Shown here: positions 11,440 through 21,934 of the stretch, piece after piece | How the letters are laid out: each line of letters starts with the position of its first letter | How positions within the stretch are numbered: the stretch's first letter is position 1 | Assembly: GCF_002099425.1 (NCBI RefSeq) | Contig: NW_018344226.1 | Span: 1,426,001 to 1,490,000 of the forward strand | Direction of reading: 5' to 3' | DNA: 64,000 bases | Source: Phascolarctos cinereus | Taxonomy: Eukaryota; Chordata; Mammalia; Diprotodontia; Phascolarctidae | Program-made: the position numbers and the translations under genes | The notes under the pieces: generated by a model | What the model saw: the letters and a program-made list of their open reading frames with translations, nothing else | Database searches by the model: none | Told to the model about the DNA's origin: nothing

Positions 11440-12240
11440 GCACTAACTATTCAGGGAAATGTTCATGGGCTACACATGTATTACTTCTCAAATACACAAA
11501 GAGATGGGCACCCTGGATCTTCCCATTACAAAGAAGGGTTCCATATCTATGACTGAGCACTCTGAAATTCCTCTGTCTGACCATAGCCCCCTATCATTCC
11601 ATCTCCACCAACGGATCCCTCCTCCTGATGATCTATGCTTCACTGTTTCCATGGCCTACAATTCCTCCCTTCTTCAGTGCTCTCCTAAACAATGCCCCCA
11701 ACTCTGGCTTCTCTTTTCTCTCTTCTTAGACTTGTCCCTTAAAGATAATAAGCTCAAATTTATACTGTCCTGTACCTTGGCATCCATTGTCCCCTTGACC
11801 AATCAGTCGTCATGCCTTGCCAAAACCCAACCCTAGATAACCCTTACTACTTGCCTCCATTGCTCCTACTCACATACTGAATACTACTAGAGAAAATAAC
11901 ACAACTGTGCCAACTAAGTAGGTAGTCTACAGATTTATTTTATCTCTCTGGGCCTTCACTCCCACAAGGCAATCCTTTTACTCTTTGATAATTGATCCCC
12001 AAGCCTTGTCTCTCCCCAAGCTTCCTACCTGTTCCCAAACTAGTCTCCCCTCAAGCCTTCTACTTCCTACTTTACAGAGAAACAGAAGTTGTAATGAGCT
12101 CCCTCTTCCCCTCAACTCTACAACTCAAAACCCTTCAACATCATTCTCCACATTCCTTTGTCCCCTCCAAGGCCAGCCCCTTTACTTATGCCCTTGATTC
12201 CATCTCTTCTTCTCTCCTCAGGCATACTACCCCTCAGATC

Positions 12241-12318
<78 letters not shown>

Positions 12319-13570
12319 ATCTCTCCAAAGTTACCCCTGCTTTTATGACTGCCAATTCAGTGGCCTCTTTGCTATCTTCATCCTTTTTGACCTTTCTGCA
12401 GCACTGCTAATCACTTGGTTCTCCTGGAGATGCTATCCTCTCTCGGATCTCATGATGCCGTTCTCTTGGTTCTCCTATTTGTCTAGCTCTTCCTCAATCT
12501 TCTTTCCTGGATCATCATCATCCATATCCTGCCCCTTCTAAATGGGTGTATTCCCAAGCCTCGTATCTCCAACTGCTCTCTCAAGTGACTTCATCAGCTG
12601 TCATGAGTTCCTTTATCATTTCTAAGCAGACGGCTCCCAAATGTATATATCCATCCCTTATCTCTCTCCTAAACTTGAATCCCAAATTCTCACTGCCTGC
12701 TGGACATCTCCCCTGGATGTGCATGAGCATTTACACTCATCATGTTCCAAACTTAACTCATTCTCTCCCTCCCTTCTTCCCAAATCCATCTTTCCTTCTG
12801 ATTTCCTTATTTCTCTAGAGGGTACCACCATCTTTCCAGTCACCCATATTCACAATTTCCAATCATCTTCAAGTCTTCCCCCTTTCTCTCTTTGCCCATA
12901 TCCAATCAGCTGCTACCTTACTGATTTTACTTCCACAATATCTCATGTATCTGTTCCCTTCTCTCCACTTGTACTGCCATCACATCAGTTTGGGCCCTTA
13001 TCGTCTCTTGTCATCGCCCTCTTCATTCCATCCTTCTCACAGCTGCCTAATCGATACACTCCAAGTGCCAGGCTGCCCAAGTCACGCTTCTGCTCAAGAT
13101 TCATCGGTGGTTCTCCATGAAATCCATCATAAAATACAAATTCCTCTGCTGGGCATTTAAAGCCCTTCACAATCTGTTTCCAGCCTATCTTTAAAGAGTT
13201 CATGACTTCACTTATACAGTCTACCTTCTAGCCAAACTGGCCAGTAGCATGAATTGTCGTTGTTCTATACAACATTCAATCTCTTGCATCTGTGCCTGTG
13301 ACAGGCTCTCCTTCAGGCCTCAGCATGCTCTATTTCTTCACCTCTGACTCTTGAAGTTACTAGTTCCCTTCAAAGTTTAGCTCAAATACCACCTCCTTCA
13401 AAAGTCCTTTTATGATTCCCCCAGTTCATAATTCCCATCCCTCATGGATATCACTTTTATTTATTTTGTATATATCTTGTATCTAATTATCTGTGAAAAT
13501 GTTCTATCCAAGTAGAATGTAAACCCTTTGATCTATGATCCTATGATCTTGACTTCCTCTTTCACCATTA
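11440..13570 (+). mobile_element. Long L2 LINE copy, linker through RT to 3' UTR
   Basis: One of the longest repeat copies here, about 2.1 kb. Near 11,578 'ctgtctgaccatagccccctatcattcca' fits the end of the endonuclease domain. Near 12,360 the frame reads GLFAIFILFDLSAALL, matching the RT motif normally DLSAAFD. Near 12,640-13,000 come the YADD-adjacent region (degenerate), the EGTTIF-like motif, the VAKS-like region and 'ccacttgtactgccatca'. The end is an AT-rich 3' UTR ('agaatgtaaaccctttga'). Many frame breaks, no usable protein. A CT microsatellite lies inside. Confidence 0.8.
12243..12314. repeat. (CT)n microsatellite inside L2
   Basis: About 36 uninterrupted CT dinucleotides grown from a naturally CT-rich L2 linker. 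It produces Leu-Ser repeat frames that are artefacts. Confidence 0.97.
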
Positions 13571-13894
13571 CTGTAAATCTAGGATATTACAATAAACGAC
13601 AGAGCAGGTGAGAGGAGAAGGGCAGAGGGATGCAGATTTTGACATTTAAGTGGAAGGGGATGATTGAAATGGGAGTAGATGCAACACTGAAAAGAAACAT
13701 TCCATGAACCACAGAGACATTGGTGGGAAATGATGTCCCTCCCCTCACGCTGGCTCAGAGGCACCAGGTCACACTATTTGGTTTCATCTGACAGGGAGGG
13801 CCGCTTCTGCCTCGGCAGGGGGTATATATGATACAATCAATCTGATAGATGTACAGAGTGAAGCTTGCTTGGGTAAAGCTGCTCTTTTCTGAAA
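13571..13894. other. Unassigned DNA
   Basis: Purine-rich mixed sequence. No element recognised. Confidence 0.4.
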
Positions 13895-14105
13895 TATTAA
13901 GAAGAAAGATCTAGGTTGGAATCTCAGCTTTGACACTTATTAGCTGTGTGATCCTGGCAAAGTTGCCTCACTTCTCTGAGCCCCAGCTCCCTCAACAGTA
14001 AAACAGGAATGATAACATCTGTACTTCTCACTTCACAGGGTTAAGGAAAGAGTATATGGTACGTGGCACATAGTACACACTTAATAAACTCTTTTTGACT
14101 TAATT
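13895..14105 (+). mobile_element. MIR/THER1 SINE
   Basis: CORE 'cttattagctgtgtgatcctggcaaagttgcctcacttctctgag' and tail 'ggcacatagtacacacttaataaa' (L2-like end). Confidence 0.85.
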
Positions 14106-14135
14106 TGCTGACTATATACATACATCTCAGTTTGA

Positions 14136-14265
14136 TTTTCTTTCTTTTTTGGGGGGGCCTAGGCAATGGGGTTAAGTGACTTGCCCAGGGTCACACAGGT
14201 AGTAAGTGTTATGTGTCTGAGGCCGGATTTGAACTCAGGTGCTTCTGAATCCAGGGCGGGTGCTT
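14136..14265 (-). mobile_element. WSINE/SINE1-type CORE-SINE with intact TSD
   Basis: 'aggcaatggggttaagtgacttgcccagggtcacacaggtagtaagtg' is the minus-strand core. A perfect 14-bp TSD, acatctcagtttga, flanks it at 14122-14135 and 14266-14279. The insertion is therefore younger than most repeats here. Confidence 0.95.
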
Positions 14266-14429
14266 ACATCTCAGTTTGAAATCATCGTTACTCCTGCCAC
14301 TCAGTTGCTGATGCCCTCTCACTATTTCAAGACTTGTAATAATCATGAGGATGCCGACGAGCATGTTGAGAGCTGTGTCATTGTCAAATGTGAGTAGGAG
14401 CAACTGTAATAGCTTTTTTTCCTGCCTCT

Positions 14430-15300
14430 GGTTTATTTCTTCTCTAATCTATCCCCACTACTGGCTGAGTAATTTTCCTAATACACTGCTATGGTACTGA
14501 TACTTCTCTATTCAGAAACCTGACCTGATCTTGATTATTCTCTCTAATAAAACAGAAATTCTGCCTGGCACTCAAGGCATCCCTAACCAGGCTCTATCTT
14601 ACCTTATTTGCCAGCCTGAGATCATACTATGCATCCCCCCCCCTCCACATACATTAGACACATCCAGGATAATAAGGCTGCTTTCCATCCCTTTTTACTC
14701 TTCTGCTCTCTCCTCTCTATACTTTTAATCACACGCATGAAATGCTTGAACTAGGCCTTACCTTCTATCCATTGGACTCATTTCCTTTAAAGTAAGACTC
14801 TCAAGTGCTATCCCCTATATCAACCCCTCTTTCCAGGGGAAATTGATCTCTTCTTCCTCAAACTTTTTAATGTTTTCCCTTGGATTCCTCCCTTGTATTT
14901 TTCTTAATCTCCCTTCTATCATTCATTCTTGGGAACTTAGCCTCTCTATCCCCCATTTCCTTTCCCCCTCCTGCCTTAGACTATCAGCTCCTTGAGGGCA
15001 TGGAATGTCTCACAGGACTATTCCTCTAGAGCTAGAATGGACTTCAGAGGTCACCTAGACCAAATTATCATTTTACAATTGAAGAAACTGAGATTCGGGG
15101 ATACTAAATCACTTGACCAAGATCAAGTTAAGTAAGGTAGTAAGTGCCAAAGCAGATTTTGAACCCTGGTCCTTGGACTCCAGGGTCAGTACTCTTTCTA
15201 CTGCATCACACTGCTTCCTATGTGTTCTTCCTTTGTATTTCAAAAGTCTAGTAAAGTGCATCACACACAGTAGTTATTTTATAAATTTGGTGACTTGAAT
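14430..15300 (+). mobile_element. L2-like LINE 3' region, split by a SINE
   Basis: 14430-15009 carries a diverged L2 3' coding region and 'actatcagctccttgagggcatgga' of the 3' UTR. The element resumes at 15222 with 'ttcctttgtatttcaaaag' and 'cacacacagtagttatttt'. The gap is filled by the THER2 at 15010-15221. Confidence 0.65.
15010..15221 (-). mobile_element. THER2 SINE nested in L2
   Basis: 'agagctagaatggacttcagaggtcacctagacc' (L3-tail complement), then 'gaagaaactgagattcgggg' and 'cagattttgaaccctggtcc'. It interrupts the L2 3' UTR, so it inserted later than the L2. Confidence 0.85.
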
Positions 15301-15635
15301 TGCAAATTAGGTGCTTCTTAGGGTATATATTTACTAAATTTAGCCTAAAGCATCTCCCTTTGGGAAATATAGCTCTTCAACACACCTAGCCTACTGGAGT
15401 TTCAGAAGAGAATCATGTTCTGAGTCATCCGGACAAGCATATTCATCAGTCATTTACTCAGCAACCTTTCCTGAGCACTGTGATGGCCACAACACTGATT
15501 TCTATGTTCTTCCCTCAAGAAACAACCTCTGCTGGAAGAAATGAGACAGAAATTTTTTAAAAGAGAGCCCCATGGGGGAAAAATAAGCAATTATGACCAC
15601 ACGGAACTATATACCTGAGGTACCAAGGGATTAGT
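15301..15635. other. Unassigned DNA
   Basis: No repeat or gene feature recognised. Confidence 0.4.
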
Positions 15636-16410
15636 CAGTCAGCAGGCATTTATTAGGAGCCTACTGTGCGCTGTGTACTATGCTAAGCACTGGGGATAGA
15701 AAGAAAGCAAGAAAACCTCGCAGCAACTGCTCTTAAGGATCTTACAGATCAGTAAGGGAGACAACGTACAAACAACTATATTCAAACAAAATACATACAG
15801 GATAAATTGGGGAAAGTTACTAAGAAAAAGGGGCAGCTAAAGCAGTGCAGGGGATAGAGTGCCAGGCCTGGAGTAAGGAAGACTCATCTTTCTGAGTTCA
15901 AATCTGTTCTCAGACACTTGTGTGACTCTGGGCAAGTCACTTAGTCCTATTTGCCTCAGTTTCTTCATCTGTAAAATGACTTGGAGAAAGAAATGACAAG
16001 CCATTTTGATATCTTTGCCAAAAAAACCCTCAAAATCGGGTCAGACATGACTGAAATGGTCCAAACAACAACAGCAAAGCAAAACACCAAAAAAACTTAA
16101 AAAAAGAAGGAATGAGAATTTCTTTCTTGCAGAAAGAGGTATTTTAACTGGGCCCTGAAAGAAGCCAGGGAAGGCAGGAGGAGGAGACATGGAGAGAGAA
16201 TGATCAAGGCATGGAGGACAACCAGTGAAAAAGCTCAGAGTTGATAGCTGGAGTATATGAACAACAGCAGGGAAGCTAGTGTTATTGGATTGTAGAGTAC
16301 GTTGAGAGCAGTAAGGTATAAGCAGACTGGAAAGGGTCAAGTTATGAAGGACTTTAAAAGGCAAACAGAGGATTTCATATTTGATCCTGGAGAGAATAGG
16401 GATATCTGAT
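15636..16410 (-). mobile_element. L2 LINE, 3' end and RT C-terminus, split by MAR1
   Basis: 15636-15830: reverse of the L2 3' UTR ('gctaagcactggggatagaaag'). 16096-16410: reverse of the coding end. Its minus-strand frame contains FKVLHNLTLSSLL, matching the L2 FKALHNLAPSYLSSLL-like segment. MAR1 sits between. Confidence 0.9.
15831..16095 (+). mobile_element. MAR1 SINE nested in L2
   Basis: 5' 'ggcagctaaagcagtgcaggggatagagtgcc', core 'gtgactctgggcaagtcactt', RTE-like tail 'tcgggtcagacatgactgaaatgg', then caaca repeats. The flanks 'ctaagaaaaag' and 'cttaaaaaaag' look like a diverged TSD. Confidence 0.93.
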
Positions 16411-16469
16411 TGATTGTAAGCCTTTGCAGAGAAACAGTCTTAGCTATCAACTAGGGAAAAGTGCTAGCA

Positions 16470-16600
16470 TCCAACAATCCAATCTAACCCAACAAGCACT
16501 TATTAAGCATCTCCTGTATGCCAATCTCCATGCTAGGCTCAGGGAACATAAAGACAATACACAGTCTCTGTTCTCAAGGAGCTTACATTTTTCCGGGAAT
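16470..16600 (-). mobile_element. L2 LINE 3' end
   Basis: 'aagcacttattaagcatctcctgtatgcc' and 'tctctgttctcaaggagcttacattt' are the reverse of the L2 3' UTR. Confidence 0.85.
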
Positions 16601-16789
16601 GCCTCTCCCTCCTCATCTTCCAATGAACTATCCAGTTGATAAAACAAGTGGTTAGTTTACTAAGTAGCCATCTCACATCATCTTCTATTAAGTGTCCTTG
16701 CCATGCACTTAATCCACAGCAGAAGGAACGCCACTATATTTTGTTATCAACCCTCCAAAATCATGAAAAAATTGCTTATTATTAAAATC

Positions 16790-16968
16790 TTGACCTTCCA
16801 TGTACTCTAAGTGTATCTTTTATGTACCTATTTATGGATATGTTATCTCCCCCATTAAAATGTCATCTCCTTGAGGGCAGGGAGCATTTTTTAAATTTAA
16901 ATTTTTTATCTTGAGCATTTAAGCACAGTTGCCTGGCACATGCTTAACAAGCTTTTGTTGACTGATCT
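16790..16968 (+). mobile_element. L2 LINE 3' end
   Basis: 'ctcccccattaaaatgtcatctccttgagggcaggga', then 'ttgcctggcacatgcttaacaagcttttgttgactgat'. Confidence 0.85.
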
Positions 16969-17049
16969 TCTACTATAAAATTTATTTGTCCACATTGGTT
17001 TCTCCTTACATTTCATTTTAATTACACAATTAAAAGTGGATGCTCTCAA

Positions 17050-17640
17050 CCTAACTCTCTTTATTTTAAAAGGTTTTTTTGGTTATCTTTTATTTTCACG
17101 TCACCTCCATTTCCAAGTGTTATCTTTTCCCCCTTCCTGAATAAGAGAGTCATCCCTTGTATCAAAAAATGAGAGGGCAGGGAGGGGATGAGATGGAGGA
17201 GAAAGAAAAGAAAGGAGAGGGAGGGGGGAAGGGAAGGAAAGAAGAAGGGAGACAGAGGGAGAGAGAGGGTAGAAGGAGAAGACTGATTAGTTGAACAAAA
17301 TTAATCACACATCAACAAATTTGTAAGTACATGCATTTTTTTTTCACACTCACCTCTGCAAAGATGGGAGGGTAATATCATTTCTTATCTCATCTTTAGG
17401 GTCAAACTCAATTCTTATAATTACCTTCCTTTTTTTCTTACTTCTTTTAATGATCCCTCCTCCTCTCCCCTTTCCCTTCCAATCTTTTTGTCGCCAATGA
17501 GTATAGATATCCGAGGCAAAGGAATGTAAGTTGGAGTATACTACTGGGGAAAAAAAAATTCTACAAAACTTCTCTTTCTGGTGGTATAGCACATAGTCTT
17601 TATGGTAACCAATCATTGCTTAATGCCTGTAGTTGCTTGA
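17050..17640 (-). mobile_element. L1 3' UTR with internal purine-rich stretch
   Basis: 'cacctccatttccaagtgttatc', 'gagagtcatcccttgtatcaaa', 'cacacatcaacaaatttgt' and 'cacctctgcaaagatgggagggtaat' are in the order of the reverse of the marsupial L1 3' UTR. 17165-17275 has expanded to GGGA/GAAA-rich simple sequence. Confidence 0.6.
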
Positions 17641-19303
17641 TATACATAAAACAGGGGGGAAAGGTAGGAGTGCTGAAAATAAAAAGGAGGTATATGTTTC
17701 TGGGGGAGGGGGGAGTAGGGAAGAAAGCCAGTGAAGGGGGAGAGAAGACAATACAGGAACTAGAATTAAGAAAGCTTCAGAGCTCCAGAACTCAGATGTA
17801 TGTTTGGTCTCCAGCACTGGATCTTGACTGTGCTAGTCCTAACGGAAAGGAGGATTTATGGAGAAGGGAACTATGACTGAAATGTATGTGTCTGACAAGC
17901 AAAATAAGATGTAGACTTCTGTGTCCAGCTAAGTCTTACAGAAAGGAAGAGACCACCTAAAGAGGCTTAGGTTAATTCAGTAAGGGCCTTCCTATGGCCT
18001 CCAATATATTACTTCCTTATAGGGTCATTGAAGTTTTTATTACCTATAACTAGCAGGAATGGGCTAATGTTTCTCTGTGACTTCCTAGAGTGATTACCTG
18101 AGGGAGTGGAAATGTATCGCAAGCGGAGGCATTTTCATAATGAGAACATACAGAAGCCAGTCCTACCGGCATTATCATTGCTACCACACTTGCTAAATAT
18201 CCCCTATTCTCCTTACGACATGTACATCTTCAAAATGTCCACAACGGGCTAATTGATTAAGATTTGGCCAGACAGCTCCAGGTGGCTAATTGGGAAGGCC
18301 ATATCTCAAAAAGAATTCATCTTTGATTACAGGCTTTTGACATCTTTATGTAGGTTTTATGAGATATTCAATACGTTTTCGCTAGACATCCATTGATGCC
18401 ATATGGCAGGCCTGAAAACGCAGAGCAAATTGGGTATAATGAAGCTTTTTAAAATTCATTTATTTTAGAAAGGCAAGAAGTACAGTTGCGCGCACTTTTT
18501 GCAACCTGAAGTTAGGAGCTCAGGAGTCCGAGAGGGCAGAAGAAAAATGGCTTAAAAAGCCATCACGAGAGAACAATGTTGTCAAAGAGAGCACAGTCCA
18601 GAAAAAAAGCCCCAGAGGAGTCAATAGAATAAAAGTCAGGAGGGGCAGACACAAAACCAATTCTGCTTTAGTCAAGATGTAAAGGAGGAGGATGTGTGTC
18701 CTCGCCACAAAGCGAAAGACCTGGCACAATGTCTTTGGATTCATATCCTAAAGCTGTCTCTGATACCATGACTCTGCCGTGTCCTGTAAGGTCAAAGAAA
18801 GGGGTGGCATTTCCCTCTGTGCAACTTTCTTCTTTTATTAAAAAAAAATAGATAAAATAAAATGCTATTTCTGGGATTGTTTAAAAGGAGTCTTGCCTGA
18901 GGGTTAGGGGGACTCTGACTTCTGGAGAGCTTTCCTGGGTATGTGAAAAGCGATGACACTCAGAGAAATTTACATAATCTATAAAGTCATGAAATGACCC
19001 CAGAACATTCACCAAGACGTTACGTCTGAACAAAACCAATTAAGAACAAGAAGTTTTGTAAAGGACATGTCTATGTGGCTCTTGTTTCTAAACTGGGCAA
19101 CATCATTTCCAGGGCAGCCCTTCAGTGACACATGGAAGTGCTATTTTGGCAGAAATGACAACGCTACTGGGAAAGGAGAACTTTCCTTTCCTTTCTTTCT
19201 TTTTTCTTTTTTGCCAGAAACCATTCCCATTAATTATGTTCTTTTGTTTTCTTGAATTCTTCATATGGCTCAAGAAAACCAGCTAAATCTCTAAAGAAAG
19301 GGA
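17641..19303. other. Repeat-free block; candidate conserved noncoding sequence
   Basis: About 1.6 kb with no recognised SINE or LINE. 18060-18800 is of balanced, complex composition and keeps several CpGs (gtatcgcaag, ttgcgcgcac, ctcgccac) that neutral AT-rich DNA usually loses. It has homeobox-like TAAT words ('ggctaattgattaag', 'ggctaattggg') and a 'ccatatgg' E-box-like site. No exon-like frame was found. The conserved-element status is inferred, not shown. Confidence 0.4.
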
Positions 19304-19465
19304 GTGTGGCAAAATGGATACAGAGATGGTTTCAGCGTTAGGAAGAATCAGGCTGAAATACCACCTTTGACATATATTGTCTATGGGATTGAGGGCAAGT
19401 CCTTTAACCTCCCAGACAATGGTATCAAACTCTCCTAATCTGTATATAAGGTTCCCTATAGGCTG
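19304..19465 (+). mobile_element. Degenerate MIR-like SINE
   Basis: 'gtggcaaaatggatacagag', 'cacctttgacatatattgtctatggg' and 'gggcaagtcctttaacctc' follow MIR order. The tail is short ('atggtatcaaactctcc'). Confidence 0.6.
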
Positions 19466-19559
19466 CATATTGGTTTGTTTTTAAAATGGAATATTATCTA
19501 CATTTTATTATGTTTTTCGCTATTTTATTATTTCCCAATTATCGTAATCTGGCTCTAGA

Positions 19560-19715
19560 AATTGGGAGTGTTGTGGGCCCCTGAATGCAGCCTGCCACTC
19601 TGCCTCAGGTCATTCCCTGTAGCTTGCAGAGAAAATGCCCACCTGCATTGATAGAAGGAGTTTCTTCATCTGGAGCAGTAAAATCCCACATCTGGTCTAA
19701 TTCATCCTTAGTACC
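19560..19715 (+). mobile_element. CORE-SINE with alternative hairpin tail (3' part)
   Basis: The tail words 'cttgcagagaaaatgcccacctgcattgatagaaggagtttcttcatctgg' also appear, in either orientation, at 35.8, 39.4, 45.55, 49.4 and 57.8 kb in this window. Together they define a MIR-core SINE that ends in neither the L2, the L3 nor the RTE tail. I cannot name the family with certainty. Confidence 0.6.
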
Positions 19716-19873
19716 AGTGATGATAATAATAATTGAATCCACTTGGTACAAGGTAACAAGTAAACTATTATCACCAAATTCTCACCTGTGGCTCCAAGAA
19801 GCTGTAGCATGCACAGAGGCCACACTCCAGCAAAACTGTCTTGGTTGAGGGTTAACTGATAGGCCTCAAACCT

Positions 19874-19939
19874 ATCAGTTACTGGATTTCATTACATTCT
19901 TCTTTTGCCATTTTTAGATGGATCTATGGTCTCATTTGA
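19874..19939 (+). repeat. Left arm of perfect 66-bp inverted repeat
   Basis: Read base by base, this is the exact reverse complement of 20828-20893, with no mismatch in 66 bp. It begins with atcagttactgg and ends with ggtctcatttga. Just upstream, taactgatagg (19853-19863) and cctatcagtta (19871-19881) form an 11-bp hairpin around a 7-base loop that overlaps the start of the arm. Confidence 0.97.
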
Positions 19940-19944
19940 GGGCG

Positions 19945-20295
19945 AATTGAGGGGGGTGTCTACCCCAAGCTTGTTAAGACTTCCTCCAGTGGAATGGGCA
20001 GATGACAACAATTTGTTCCAACAGTCATGAGGTGGCTGAAGCAGGTCCTGGGGAGTGCATATCGCTTAGTCAGATACTGAAGACACCAAGGTCATCCACT
20101 GCATCCCAGGCCATCACTAGTCTTCCTGACTTTTGTTTTGACACTGGACTTCAATGATTCAGGAAGAGAAAATGAGGCTGGTGACTTTGTGCAATACTTC
20201 CTTACTTAGATCCAATTCATAGGCAAATCAGTACATCACCTGGGATGTCTTTGGTCCTCTTCGAAAACGAAGGACAAAACAACAACAAAAATAAC
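19945..20295 (+). mobile_element. Marsupial SINE-like repeat with CTTCGAAAACGAAGGAC tail
   Basis: It ends in 'ggtcctcttcgaaaacgaaggacaaaacaacaac', a self-complementary tail followed by caa repeats. The same family lies at 54.4-54.6 kb on the minus strand ('ttccttcattctcaaaggggaccaatgacatcag'). The body includes 'ttagatccaattcataggcaaatca'. I recognise this as a common marsupial repeat but cannot name it. The 5' boundary is uncertain. Confidence 0.65.
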
Positions 20296-20785
20296 CATTT
20301 CTACTTTACCAATGAAGGAAACAAATCATCTTTTACCCACAGTGATTGGCTTACAGCTCTAGTAGTCAAACAGATTTGCAAATAGCTTTTCAGCACTCTA
20401 CTGTCTCCTAGAGAGACCACTACCACATTCTGATCCCAAATGCCAAAGAATAACCTGGGTTAATCAATAATTTGTACCAAATTCCTTTGTAGCTGTAATC
20501 AATAGGAGGTTGAATGTGAGAGGACAGCCGTAACGTCATTCAGATGAGATCTTCCACAGGTCCAGAACTTGTGAAGTGATCAACATATTACAAAATTGTC
20601 TGCTCTCTTCCTCTCCAGCCTCCATGAATCTGCTCTGCTATCCTCAGCTGTTATTAACAACTCTTATTACAAAACTCCTTAAATATTTCTTATTTTCTTC
20701 ACTGCTCTAGACTAACTACACAAAAGCTTAGATTTAAGATATACCTGTTTTATAGTACCAGCTGAAATCTCTTGAGACAGTTGAT
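20296..20785. other. Unassigned DNA between inverted-repeat arms
   Basis: No repeat recognised. Confidence 0.4.
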
Positions 20786-20827
20786 CATAGGATTACAGAA
20801 AGTCAGAGCAGGAAGGGATCTTAGAGA
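20786..20827 (-). mobile_element. THER2 tail fragment, truncated at the inverted-repeat arm
   Basis: 'cataggattacagaaagtcagagcaggaagggatcttagaga' is the complement of the L3-type tail. It stops where the 66-bp arm begins, so one side of the rearrangement may be fixed here. Confidence 0.6.
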
Positions 20828-20893
20828 TCAAATGAGACCATAGATCCATCTAAAAATGGCAAAAGAAGAATGTAATGAAATCCAGTAACTGAT
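20828..20893 (-). repeat. Right arm of perfect 66-bp inverted repeat
   Basis: Exact reverse complement of 19874-19939. The identity stops abruptly at both ends: next bases are a at 20827 and t at 20894, neither complementary to the partner flank. Arms are separated by 888 bp. Confidence 0.97.
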
Positions 20894-21194
20894 CTCATTT
20901 CTGTTACGTTTATGTGATTTTCTTTGGCATAGAAATCCAGGAACTACCTGCCTCCTTTCTCTCTATCTCTCTATTTCCTGAGTAGACATGAATGTTACCA
21001 ATACTATCAACACACACAAAAAAATCCCTATTCTCACCCTATACATTGGTCATGTTTAGAGTGCAGATTCCTAAAAGGCAGGTGGCTATTTTTAAAAATC
21101 ACTTTCATTCTTAAAAAACACTCTTTATTTGGCAACTTGTTCAAGGTGCAGAGAACAAAACAAAAATGGTCACAGAAAGGACAAATATTAAGAA

Positions 21195-21510
21195 TATGCA
21201 GAAATGTGGAAAGACTCATATGAACTGATGAAGAGTGAAACAAGTAGAGGCAAGAGAATAATGTGTGCAATGACCTAAGTTAGCAGCAGCAAAAAGAAAA
21301 ACAGCTGGAAGACATCAATACACCAATCAATGCAGGAACAAGTCTTAACTGGGAGCAGAGGTGTGGACTGAGGTATAAGGTACATGGTCTTCTGTTTTGT
21401 TTAACTGCTTCTTTGTGACAAGGGAAGTTTCTACTAGGGTGGGAGGAACGAGTATCATTTAGAAGTGCTGGCAAAGGAAAAAAGGAAAAGAAAAAGTTTG
21501 AATACAATTT
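21195..21510 (+). mobile_element. L1 3' end
   Basis: 'gaaatgtggaaagactcatatgaactgatgaagagtgaaacaag' is the marsupial L1 3' segment. Further on, 'gtcttctgttttgtttaactgcttc' and an A-rich end fit the 3' UTR. 5'-truncated. Confidence 0.7.
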
Positions 21511-21552
21511 CAAAAGGGTGTAAAGGATAAAATTTTAAGAAAAAGGGTAAGG

Positions 21553-21758
21553 GTTTTCAGTGTTTTCTATGTCATGGACTCCTTTCATAATATGGTGACA
21601 CCTAATGGACACTTTTGTTGATTAATGTTTCTAAATGCATAAAACAAAATACGTAGTATTTCAAAAGAAAACCAGTGATATTGAAAAAAAGTAGGACAAT
21701 GTTTGAAAAAGTAAAACAAGTTAATGGAATTTAGGTGAAGAACTCTTGTTTTAGAGGA
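21553..21758 (-). mobile_element. hAT-Charlie, MER5-like nonautonomous transposon
   Basis: 'gtcatggactcctttcataatatggtga', 'taaatgcataaaacaaaatacgtagt' and 'gtgaagaactcttg' match, in reverse orientation, the element at 54.0-54.3 kb ('tcctatgtattttgttctatatacttaaaaac', 'gagaaggggtacatgg'). Such elements are short internally deleted hAT derivatives. The terminal repeats are degraded and no TSD is seen. Confidence 0.6.
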
Positions 21759-21934
21759 AGAAATGAGGATTTTGAGGATGAAATTATTTTGGACGCAAAA
21801 GGTGAATTTTAGGGTAAGAAAAGGAGATGTATAAAAAAGGAAAGATAGAGTGAACATATATGTTTTATAACAAAAACCTTTTGGCTATATTTATATCCTA
21901 TAGAATACTGCTGTTTAAATTTAAAAGGGGAGGG
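21759..21934. other. Unassigned AT-rich DNA
   Basis: No feature recognised. Confidence 0.4.

Noticed and set aside
11992-12541. Open frames with Leu-Ser repeats
   Set aside because: Produced by the (CT)n array inside an L2 LINE. The only real motif (DLSAA) is L2 reverse transcriptase.
12641-13120. 159-codon open frame
   Set aside because: It runs through L2 RT/3' DNA in a frame that does not keep the RT motifs throughout. It is a LINE remnant, not a host gene.
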